A stretch of 64,000 bases of DNA, taken from positions 4,154,001 to 4,218,000 of the forward strand of contig NZ_CP023691.1 of assembly GCF_008704855.1 (NCBI RefSeq), given 5' to 3'. The translations under genes and the position numbers were made by a program. The stretch's first letter is position 1, and the number at the start of each line of letters is the position of its first letter. The stretch is from Streptomyces platensis. GTDB taxonomy: Bacteria; Actinomycetota; Actinomycetes; Streptomycetales; Streptomycetaceae. Below the pieces are notes generated by a model that was not told the DNA's origin, ran no database searches, and worked only from the letters and a program-made list of their open reading frames with translations. This document shows positions 1-7,537 of this stretch, piece by piece.

Positions 1-1
1 C

Positions 2-1501
2 GCGCGGCGGGAGCAACTGGTGGAGGACTTCGCGGTGTTCGCGGTGTCCTCGGCCGCGCCGGAGGACGACGCCACCCTGGACCTGGGCGCGGATGTGCGC
101 GCCATGCAGGAGGCCGAGCGGTCGATGGCCGTACGGGCGTTCCGCAGTCTGCCGGAGCGCTATCAGACGGTGCTGTGGCACACCACCGTCGAGGACGAGT
201 CGCCGAGCGAGGTGGCCCCGCTGCTCGGGCTGACCGCGAACGCCACCGCCGTATTGGCGCACCGCGCCCGCGAGGGCCTCCGGCAGGCGTATCTCCAGGC
301 GCATGTCAGCCAGTCGCTGACCGACGGCGGCGACTGTGCCCGGTATGCCGACCGGCTCGGCGCCTATGCGCGCGGCGGGCTGCGGATGCGGGCCGAGCGG
401 GGGCTGCGCAAGCATCTGGACACCTGCCCCCGGTGCCGGCTGGCCGCGCTGGAGGTCGCGGACGTCAATCAGCGGATCGGCGCGCTGCTGCCGGTCGCGT
501 TCCTCGGCTGGTGCGCCGCCGGGTACGCCGTCAAGACGGCGGTGGCGGGTGCCGCGGGGGTGGCGGCCGGTGCGGCCGCGACCGCCGGGAGTGGCGGTTC
601 CGGGGCGACGGGAAACACCGGTGCCAGCCTCGGCAAGGGGCTGAGCGGGGCGGTCAAGGCCGGGATCGGGGTCGGGGCGGCGGTGGTGGCGGGCGCGACG
701 CTCTCGCTGGCGCTGACCGCTTCCCCGAAGCAGGCGCCGGCGCCGGAACCGCGGGCCCAGGCGCCCCGGCCGGCCGTGTCCGCACCCCAGCAGCCGGCGC
801 CCGGCTCGTCGCACACCGGGCTGCCACCGGCGGGCGGCGCCGCCCCCGCCCCGAAGAGCCCGGCGCAGAAGCCGGCCCCGGACCCCACACGGGGCCCGCG
901 GCCGACGCAGACCCCGAAGGCGGCCCCACCGGAGCCGACGCGCGCGCCGACCCCGCCCTCGACGCCGGCCCCGCCCTCGACGCCGACCCACCGGCCCACC
1001 CCTCCGAAGCCCACCCCGCCGAGACCGACCCCGCCGAAGCCCACCGCCAAGCCGACGCCGCCCGCCCCGGCCGCCTACCGGGTCAATGGGCTCGCCCTCG
1101 ATTTCATGGGCGACGGCAGCAAGCCGGAGGTGCGCACGCTGGGGAGCAGCTGGCTGTGGCAGCGGCGGTCACCGCAGATCGCCGGGACCACGTATGCGCA
1201 CGGGGTGAGCGTGCACGGGCGGTCCTCGGTGACCATCGACCTCAACCGCCGGTGCACCTCCTATGACGCCGTGGCGGGCGTGGACGACCTCAGCGCGGGG
1301 CCGGCCGCGGTGCGCTTCTCCGTCTATGCGGACGGTGTGCCGCTGTGGCAGTCGGGAGCGGTACGCGGCGGGGACCGGGCCGTGCCGGTGCATGTCCCGC
1401 TGACGGGCCGTACGACGCTTCGGCTGGTGACCGATCCGGCGAACCCCGTGGGTGCGGTCGCGCTGGCGGACTGGGCGCAGTCCACGATCATGTGCCGCTG
1501 A
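2..1501 (+). CDS. ECF-type sigma factor fused to zinc-finger, TM segment and NPCBM domain (5' truncated)
   Basis: The reading frame is open at the left edge, so the N-terminus (sigma region 2) lies outside the window. The first visible part is the end of region 2 and a region 4 helix-turn-helix (around SLPERYQTVLWHTTVED and LLGLTANATAVLAHRARE). It is followed by an anti-sigma-like zinc motif, HLDTCPRC (H-x3-C-x2-C). Next come a Gly/Ala-rich stretch with one hydrophobic segment (about nt 650-720), a long Pro/Thr/Ala-rich linker (about nt 720-1070) and a C-terminal NPCBM-like beta-sandwich domain (from YRVNGLALDFMGDG to the end) that would bind carbohydrate outside the cell. A sigma factor, its own zinc-finger domain, a membrane anchor and a wall-sensing domain are thus in one chain, which suggests a self-contained cell-surface sensor. 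Domain calls are from motif recognition. The regulon is unknown. Confidence 0.75.
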   Translation, partial: ARREQLVEDFAVFAVSSAAPEDDATLDLGADVRAMQEAERSMAVRAFRSLPERYQTVLWHTTVEDESPSEVAPLLGLTANATAVLAHRAREGLRQAYLQAHVSQSLTDGGDCARYADRLGAYARGGLRMRAERGLRKHLDTCPRCRLAALEVADVNQRIGALLPVAFLGWCAAGYAVKTAVAGAAGVAAGAAATAGSGGSGATGNTGASLGKGLSGAVKAGIGVGAAVVAGATLSLALTASPKQAPAPEPRAQAPRPAVSAPQQPAPGSSHTGLPPAGGAAPAPKSPAQKPAPDPTRGPRPTQTPKAAPPEPTRAPTPPSTPAPPSTPTHRPTPPKPTPPRPTPPKPTAKPTPPAPAAYRVNGLALDFMGDGSKPEVRTLGSSWLWQRRSPQIAGTTYAHGVSVHGRSSVTIDLNRRCTSYDAVAGVDDLSAGPAAVRFSVYADGVPLWQSGAVRGGDRAVPVHVPLTGRTTLRLVTDPANPVGAVALADWAQSTIMCR

Positions 1502-1507
1502 GCCGCC

Positions 1508-1549
1508 GACGGCTCCCCGGGCACTGGGCCGTCTGCCGGGTCACCCGGC
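1508..1549. terminator. Hairpins between convergent genes
   Basis: Two short inverted repeats lie between the convergent stops at 1501 and 1567: GACGGC/GCCGTC (1508-1513/1528-1533) and a tight GCCGGG-tca-CCCGGC hairpin (1535-1549). There is no T-tract, which is common for actinobacterial terminators. Confidence 0.4.
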
Positions 1550-1566
1550 AGGCCCGGCGGCCCGGC

Positions 1567-3648
1567 TCAACCCAGCCGCGCCCGTGGGACGACGCCGCCC
1601 GCGACCGCCTTCTGGCGCGGCGCCCCGGCCCCCGTCCAGCATGTCCCGCGCCGGGCCACCAGCCGCCGCAACCACAGCTCCGTGGAGACGAGTTCGGCCA
1701 GTCCGTCCAGCGGCAGCGCCGCGCCCTCGGCCGCCGACCGCAGTGCCTTGCGGACCACCCGCGCCTCCACCAGCCCCGCGTCGGCCAGCAGCGGGGTGTC
1801 GAAGAGCCGCACCAGGTCACCGACGGCGCCGCGCAGCCCGGCGCGTACCGCCGCCGCGTGGGTGAGCTGCGAGGGGGCGCCCCAGCCGGGCGGCAGGTCC
1901 CGGACGCCGGCCCCGGCCAGTACGGAGCGCAGCACCGCGGCCCGCGCCCCCGGCTGCACCCGCAGGGTGTCCGGCAGGGCGCGGCAGGCGAGCACCACCT
2001 GGTTGTCGAGGAACGGGGCGTGCAGCCGCTGGTTGCGGACCTCGGCGGCCTGCTCGAAGACGCGGTGGTCGGCGGCCTGGCGGGCCAGCGCGGCACGGGC
2101 GCGGCGCTCGCCGGGACGGCCCACGGCGGGCGAGCGGTGCGCCGCGTCGCTCAGCCGAACCGATACTTCAGCCAGTGCCTCCCCCGTGAGCCAGCGCGCC
2201 GCGGGCCCCGGCCGGCACCAGGCGAGCGCGGCCAGTGAGGCGTCCACGGCGCCGCCGGCCACCGGCTCGTCGGCGAACTGCCGCTCCAGGAGGCGGCGCG
2301 CCGTATCGGCGATACCGGCCGAGTACGGCATACGGGCGAGCTTGCGGGCCGCGCGGTAGACGGTGAAGGGCACGAGGACGGACTGCGCCAGGGCGCCGTC
2401 CGCTTTGGCCAGCGCGGTGACCGGGCGCAGCAGATGGCGCCGGCGCCGGTCCATGAGCAGGTCGGCGAGCCGGGCCGGGTGGGCGTCGAGGACCTGGCGG
2501 GCGCCGTGCCCGACGAAGTGGTCCGCGCTGCCGGCCAGCAGCCGCCGGCGGTGGCGGCCCGCGGTGGTGAGGGAGGGGCCCGGCTCGTCCGTGAGTGGGC
2601 CGGTGCCGAGGTCCGCATACGGGAGGGCCTCCTCGCCGGCCGCGACGACGACGTGGTGCAGCCGCGGATTGTCGGCGAGGGTGCGGGCGCGCTCCAACTC
2701 GGCGTCGTGGCCGCCCTGTCCGTCATGGGTGGCCCGGTCGTTGAAGGTGACGGCCAGGAGGCGTTCGCCGTGGCCGTTGAGCCTTCCTGGCCGGCCGGGG
2801 AGACCGGCGGCCAGCAGGGCGAGGGTTCCGGAGGCGCTTCCTCCGGAGAGGTCGGCGCCGATGCCGGGAGCCGGGGCACCGCGCGCCGCGCGCCGCTCGG
2901 CGGGCCCCATGCCGGGCACCGGGCCGGGGTCGAGGCCGTCGCGCCCGTCCGGATCGGGGGCGTGCCGGGCTCCGGCCAGCCGGGCGCGGACGGCCTCGAC
3001 CAGGGCGTCGCGGACGCCTTCCACCGCCTGTTCCGGGGCGAGTTGGGGCGCGGCGACGGCGAGCGAGGCGGTCGGTTCGAAGGAGGTGATGTCACCCGCG
3101 CCGCCGCGCAGCACCAGGGCGTGGCCGGGCGGGATCCGGCGGACGCCTTCGTACGGTGTGCCGGCCCCGAGCGCCTCGGGGATGTCCGGGCAGGCCAGCA
3201 GCGCGGCGAGGTGGCCGATGTCGAGGCCGGCCTCGACGAGGTCGGCGAGCGGGAGGGCGGCGGTGGCGTAGGCGGTGCCACCGGCCCACGGGGTGTGGAA
3301 AACGGGGCGGGCGCCGGCCAGGTCGCCGGTGACGGTGATCCGCCGCCCCACCTGGACGACGGCGGTGTAACTGCCGGGCCAGGCCGTGAGATGCCGCAGT
3401 GCACCGCCGCGCGCCGCGAACAGGCCCACCTTCAGCTGGTCGTCGGTGGCGCCGCAGACGCCGAAGACCGCGAGCCGGGTCCCGGGGTCGGCCTGGACGA
3501 CGCGGACCTCGTCCGGCCGCCAGTCGCCGACCGCCCAGAGGGGGTCCGGGCCGTCCCAGAGGAGCTGGGCGCCGACGGGGAGGACCGCGGGGCTCTCGTC
3601 GCCGGCCGGCCCCGTGGCGGCACTGCTCCACCCCACCAACCAGCGCAT
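1567..3648 (-). CDS. Asparagine synthase-like protein with degenerate active sites
   Basis: This 693-residue protein has the two-domain layout of class II asparagine synthases and lasso-peptide cyclases: an N-terminal Ntn-hydrolase-like half and a C-terminal PP-loop half. The start ATG at 3648 has a GGAGG ribosome site 6 nt upstream. The protein begins MRWLVGW, so the catalytic Cys2 of glutamine amidotransferases is absent. The PP-loop SGGxDS reads SGGSASG and the later GDGGDE-type motif reads GHGARQ, so ATP/PPi chemistry is doubtful. The conserved tail RNQRLHAPFLDNQVV is intact and resembles actinobacterial lasso cyclases. I found no lasso precursor, RRE or leader peptidase next to it. A structural or regulatory role is more likely than amidation. 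The neighbour upstream is the ORF1590 homologue, transcribed divergently. Confidence 0.75.
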   Translation of the reverse strand: MRWLVGWSSAATGPAGDESPAVLPVGAQLLWDGPDPLWAVGDWRPDEVRVVQADPGTRLAVFGVCGATDDQLKVGLFAARGGALRHLTAWPGSYTAVVQVGRRITVTGDLAGARPVFHTPWAGGTAYATAALPLADLVEAGLDIGHLAALLACPDIPEALGAGTPYEGVRRIPPGHALVLRGGAGDITSFEPTASLAVAAPQLAPEQAVEGVRDALVEAVRARLAGARHAPDPDGRDGLDPGPVPGMGPAERRAARGAPAPGIGADLSGGSASGTLALLAAGLPGRPGRLNGHGERLLAVTFNDRATHDGQGGHDAELERARTLADNPRLHHVVVAAGEEALPYADLGTGPLTDEPGPSLTTAGRHRRRLLAGSADHFVGHGARQVLDAHPARLADLLMDRRRRHLLRPVTALAKADGALAQSVLVPFTVYRAARKLARMPYSAGIADTARRLLERQFADEPVAGGAVDASLAALAWCRPGPAARWLTGEALAEVSVRLSDAAHRSPAVGRPGERRARAALARQAADHRVFEQAAEVRNQRLHAPFLDNQVVLACRALPDTLRVQPGARAAVLRSVLAGAGVRDLPPGWGAPSQLTHAAAVRAGLRGAVGDLVRLFDTPLLADAGLVEARVVRKALRSAAEGAALPLDGLAELVSTELWLRRLVARRGTCWTGAGAPRQKAVAGGVVPRARLG

Positions 3649-4447
3649 GGCCGCCTCCACCCGATTCCCCGTGCGCCGGGGCCAACGGCCGCCCCGTCAG
3701 CGGATCGCCCGGACGTCACCGAGCTGTTGTGCGGACCATGCTGCCATGACAGCGGCGCGGGAGAGGCGGTGGAGCGGGCCTGTATACGGGCAGTTCGCGG
3801 GGCTCGGGGGTAATGAGGGGCCGTCGGCGGCCCGGAGCGGGGCACGGGCGCACCGTGAAGGCGGACCGTGAGCGGCGGAGCGGACGCGGCGGAAGGCCAC
3901 GCGGACCGGCCCGGCGGCACTCCCGTACGCCGGGCGCGGGCACTCCGCCGCATCGGCCCCGGAAGGCCCCCCGTGTGGCCCCCGAGGCGGCTCCGTGCGT
4001 GCGGCGGCGTGAAATCATCACCCGTCGACTTTCGGCCAAACTCCGTTCCATACAGCCCAGTTGACACCTTCGGGCGCGATGTCAACCGGCGCCCCAACGG
4101 GCCGGCGCCCGGTCCTCGCGACGGTCCGGGAGGCGGGCTGCGCCCCCCGGACCGGACCGTCACCCGCGGGGAATGAGGTGACGGTATCCCCCAGCCCACT
4201 GGATCCAGTGCAGCGGGCCGACCCACGCAGAAGCCATGGAAGCGCCCCCAAAAGCGGGCGGCCAGCGCGCACGAACGGGCGCACGGGCACACGTACCCGG
4301 AGCACATGCCAATCCCCGCACCCCTGTTTGAACACGAATCTCGCCATCCGGGACACCGACTCTTAACGGTCGGGATCCGGCGAACTACTCTGGGTGGACG
4401 CATGCCCCGGGGTACCGGGGCGGCCGTCGCTGTGTCGAGGGGTGCGC
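3649..4447. other. 799-bp divergent intergenic region
   Basis: No convincing gene is present. It separates the asparagine-synthase-like gene (minus) from the ORF1590 homologue (plus), so it must hold both promoters. Visible elements are the inverted repeat at 4060-4086 and a CTGGATCCAG palindrome near 4199. GC content falls towards 4320-4390. Confidence 0.6.
4060..4086. promoter_or_regulatory. GTTGACA-N13-TGTCAAC inverted repeat, candidate operator
   Basis: Perfect 7-bp arms at 4060-4066 and 4080-4086 are separated by 13 nt. The left arm contains a consensus -35 sequence (TTGACA), but no good -10 lies 17-18 nt further on the plus strand. It is positioned to act on either divergent gene. Confidence 0.4.
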
Positions 4448-5896
4448 ATGTCCAGGGATATACGCGGGCCGAACGAAAAGCTTGGCACCGTTCTCGCCCT
4501 CGCGGGTATCAGCAATGCCGGACTGGCGCGCCGGGTCAACGACCTCGGTGCGCAGCGCGGACTGACGCTTCGTTATGACAAGACGTCGGTGGCGCGGTGG
4601 GTCTCCAAGGGGATGGTGCCCCAAGGCGCCGCGCCCCATCTGATCGCGTCCGCGATCGGCAGCAAACTCGGCCGGCCGGTCCCGCTGCACGAGATCGGGC
4701 TGGCCGACGCGGACCCGGCACCCGAGGTAGGCCTGGCATTTCCCCGCGATGTGGGCGCCGCGGTGCGGTCCGCGACCGAGCTCTACCGTCTCGATCTGGC
4801 CGGACGGCGGGCCGGCGGGGGCGGCATCTGGCAGAGCCTGGCCGGATCCTTCGCCGTCAGCGCGTACGCCACCCCCGCCTCGCGCTGGCTGATATCCCCG
4901 GCCGACAGTTCGGTGGCGCGGGAGGCGGCCGAGGCTCGGGACAAGGACGCCGCGGCGGCCGGTGACGCCGGGATCCCGCAGCACGTGGGCCACAGCGATG
5001 TCAGCAAACTGCGGGAGGCGGCCGAGGACGCGCGGCGCTGGGACTCCAAGTACGGGGGCGGCGACTGGCGTTCGTCCATGGTGCCGGAGTGCCTCCGGGT
5101 GGACGCGGCGCCGTTACTTCTCGCCTCGTACAGCGATGAAGTGGGCCGCGCGCTGTTCGGTGCGACCTCCGAACTCACCCGGCTCGCGGGGTGGATGGCC
5201 TTCGACACGGGCCAGCAGGAGGCCGCGCAGCGCTACTACATCCAGGCGCTGCGGCTCGCCCGCGCGGCCGCCGACGTCCCGTTGGGCGGCTATGTCCTGG
5301 CCTCGATGTCCCTCCAGGCGACCTACCGCGGCTTCGCCGACGAGGGCGTCGACCTCGCCCAGGCCGCCCTGGAACGCAACCGCGGACTGGCCACGGCCCG
5401 GACCATGAGCTTCTTCCGGCTGGTCGAGGCACGGGCACAGGCCAAGGCCGGTGAGGCGCGCGCCTGTGAGGTGGCGCTGAAGGCCTCCGAGGGCTGGCTG
5501 GAGCGCTCCCGCGGGGGCGATCCCGACCCCTCGTGGCTGGACTTCTACTCGTACGAGCGCTTCGCCGCCGACGCCGCCGAGTGCTACCGCGATCTGCGGC
5601 TGCCCCGTCAGGTGCGCCGCTTCACCGAGCAGGCGCTGTCCCGGCCCACCGAGGAATTCGTCCGCTCCCACGGGCTGCGCCTCGTCGTGTCCGCGGTCGC
5701 CGAACTGGAGTCCGGCAATCTGGACGCGGCCTGCGCGGCGGGCACCCGCGCGGTCGAGGTGGCCGGCCGGATCTCCTCCGCCCGCACCACCGAGTACGTC
5801 CGTGATCTGCTGCACCGCCTGGAGCCGTACGGCGACGAGCCCCGGGTGGTCGAGCTGCGGGAGCGGGCGAGACCGCTGCTGGCGGCGCCGGCTTAG
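4448..5896 (+). CDS. ORF1590-type sporulation-associated regulator
   Basis: A 482-residue homologue of the Streptomyces griseus ORF1590 / S. coelicolor sporulation-associated protein. The N-terminal about 60 residues look like an XRE-type DNA-binding domain (GISNAGLARRVND, then DKTSVARWVSKG). The rest is helical and Ala-rich with TPR-like repeats (about residues 230-470). ATG 4448 is chosen because GAGGGG lies 5-6 nt upstream. Known for the family (from memory): two products from one ORF, the shorter lacking the DNA-binding end. Here ATG 4613 (residue 56) follows CCAAGGGG and would give such a product, missing 55 residues. Codon 223 (5114-5116) is TTA, so full-length translation should depend on the bldA tRNA. 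The long upstream region suggests complex regulation. Confidence 0.85.
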   Translation: MSRDIRGPNEKLGTVLALAGISNAGLARRVNDLGAQRGLTLRYDKTSVARWVSKGMVPQGAAPHLIASAIGSKLGRPVPLHEIGLADADPAPEVGLAFPRDVGAAVRSATELYRLDLAGRRAGGGGIWQSLAGSFAVSAYATPASRWLISPADSSVAREAAEARDKDAAAAGDAGIPQHVGHSDVSKLREAAEDARRWDSKYGGGDWRSSMVPECLRVDAAPLLLASYSDEVGRALFGATSELTRLAGWMAFDTGQQEAAQRYYIQALRLARAAADVPLGGYVLASMSLQATYRGFADEGVDLAQAALERNRGLATARTMSFFRLVEARAQAKAGEARACEVALKASEGWLERSRGGDPDPSWLDFYSYERFAADAAECYRDLRLPRQVRRFTEQALSRPTEEFVRSHGLRLVVSAVAELESGNLDAACAAGTRAVEVAGRISSARTTEYVRDLLHRLEPYGDEPRVVELRERARPLLAAPA

Positions 5897-6010
5897 CGTC
5901 TTGGCCGGGTCGGCTCGGCGTCGTGGCCGGGGCCGGTCGGCGCGGCTCGGCGTCCGGGCCGGGCCGGACGGCGCGGCCCGGAACCGGCTCGGAACCGGCT
6001 CGGAGACCGC
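5897..6010. repeat. Imperfect GC-rich direct repeats
   Basis: Imperfect tandem units of about 30 bp built on GGTCGGCTCGGCGTC and GGCCGGGCC, followed by two adjacent copies of GGAACCGGCTC (about 5981-6003). They lie just after the ORF1590 homologue and before lhgO. No gene is seen. Confidence 0.45.
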
Positions 6011-6186
6011 CCGGAGCGGCTCGCCCGGCCACGCGGGCCGCTCCCGGCCCGGCCGGGATCATGCCCCCTCGGAGCCGCCCGATCGGCATTGTCAGTGCCG
6101 ACCGTCATGATGGGATACGTCGTCGGCGATGATGCGCAGGTCTGTGGCGACGGGCCGGCCTGCGGTCATGCGGTTGGGGAGGTGCA

Positions 6187-7398
6187 GTGGCGGCGTACGA
6201 CTGCGAGGTGCTGGTGATCGGTGCCGGCATCGTCGGACTCTCTACGGCGTACGCGATCACGCGTGCCGCGCCCGGCACGCGGGTGGTCGTCCTGGAGAAG
6301 GAGTCCGGTCCGGCCCGCCATCAGACCGGGCGCAACAGCGGCGTGATCCACAGCGGCATCTATTACCCGCCCGGTTCGCTCAAGGCCCGCTTCGCCCTCC
6401 AGGGCTCGGCGGAGATGGTGAAGTTCTGCACCGAGCAGGACATCCCGCACGAGGTCACCGGCAAGCTGATCGTCGCCACCGACCGCAGTGAGCTGCCGCG
6501 GCTGCACGGCCTCATCCAGCGCGGCCGCGAGCACGGCCTGCCGGTGCGCGAGCTGGGCCCCGCCCAGATAGCCGAGTACGAACCCGAGGTACGCGGTCTG
6601 GCCGCCATCCATGTCGGCACGACCGGCGTCTGTGACTTCGGCGCCGTCGCCCGCCGGTTCGGCCGTCTCGCCGAGGACGCCGGCGCCCGGATCCGGTACG
6701 GCTCCGAGGTGACGGCCATCGGCCGCCGCCCCGGCCGGGTGGCGGTCCGCACGTCCGACGGCACGGTCCACCGCGCCCGCGCCCTGGTCAACTGCGCCGG
6801 TCTGCACAGCGACCGGATCGCCCGGCTGGCCGGCGACGCCCCGGGCATGCGGATCGTCCCGTTCCGCGGCGAGTACTTCACCCTCGCACCGGACCGCGCC
6901 TCCCTGGTCCGCGGGCTGGTCTACCCGGTCCCCGACCCGGCCTTCCCCTTCCTCGGCGTGCATCTGACCCGCGGCATCGACGGCGCCGTGCACATCGGCC
7001 CGAACGCCGTCCCCGCCCTGGCCCGTGAGGGCTACGACTGGCGCACCCTCCACCCCGCCGAGCTGGCCGGCACCCTGGCCTACCCCGGCTCCTGGCGGAT
7101 AGCCCGCCGCCACTGGCGCTACGGCGCCGGCGAACTGCACCGTTCGCTGTCCCGGCGCGCCTTCGCCGACGCGGTCCGCCGCCTGCTCCCGGCCGCCCGC
7201 GAGGAGGACCTGCTCCCCTCCCCGGCCGGCGTCCGCGCCCAGGCCGTCCTCCCCGACGGCACCCTCGTCGACGACTTCCTCTTCGCCGACTCCCCCGGCA
7301 TGATCCACGTCCTCAACGCCCCGTCCCCGGCCGCGACGGCTTCCCTTCCCATTGGGCGGGAGGTGGCGCGGAGGGCACTGGAGGTGGTGGGGGCGTGA
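6187..7398 (+). CDS. lhgO: L-2-hydroxyglutarate oxidase (FAD-dependent)
   Basis: A 403-residue DAO-family flavoprotein. The N-terminal Rossmann motif VIGAGIVGLSTAYAI binds FAD. The family signature HQTGRNSGVIHSGIYYPPGSLKA follows at about residues 43-64, and VPFRGEYFTL and the C-terminal LNAPSPAATASLPIG match LhgO. The enzyme oxidises L-2-hydroxyglutarate to 2-oxoglutarate, passing electrons to the membrane quinone pool in E. coli. Here it would act as a metabolite-repair enzyme for by-products of malate dehydrogenase. GTG 6187 has GGGGAGG about 5 nt upstream. It is a single gene followed by a bidirectional terminator, so not part of an operon. Confidence 0.9.
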   Translation: MAAYDCEVLVIGAGIVGLSTAYAITRAAPGTRVVVLEKESGPARHQTGRNSGVIHSGIYYPPGSLKARFALQGSAEMVKFCTEQDIPHEVTGKLIVATDRSELPRLHGLIQRGREHGLPVRELGPAQIAEYEPEVRGLAAIHVGTTGVCDFGAVARRFGRLAEDAGARIRYGSEVTAIGRRPGRVAVRTSDGTVHRARALVNCAGLHSDRIARLAGDAPGMRIVPFRGEYFTLAPDRASLVRGLVYPVPDPAFPFLGVHLTRGIDGAVHIGPNAVPALAREGYDWRTLHPAELAGTLAYPGSWRIARRHWRYGAGELHRSLSRRAFADAVRRLLPAAREEDLLPSPAGVRAQAVLPDGTLVDDFLFADSPGMIHVLNAPSPAATASLPIGREVARRALEVVGA

Positions 7399-7457
7399 AG
7401 GGCAGCGCCCTACGGGCTGAGCACCCGGCGGCGGACTGCCCGTACGGCTGACGCAAA

Positions 7458-7514
7458 CGGCTCCCGGCCTTCCGCTCCTCCCGGAAACCAGGAGAACGGA
7501 CAGGCCGGGAGCCG
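7458..7514. terminator. Bidirectional terminator between lhgO and PQQ-propeller gene
   Basis: 13-bp perfect arms (7458-7470 and 7502-7514, CGGCTCCCGGCCT and its complement) close a 31-nt loop that contains a smaller CTCCCGG/CCAGGAG repeat. It sits exactly between the convergent stop codons at 7398 and 7538. Confidence 0.75.
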
Positions 7515-7537
7515 GAAGCGCCCGCGCGTCGGGGCCG

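Noticed and set aside
3649..4447. Lasso-peptide precursor near the asparagine-synthase-like gene
   Set aside because: No short ORF with a Gly-initiated core, ribosome site and Thr at -2 was found; RRE and protease also missing.
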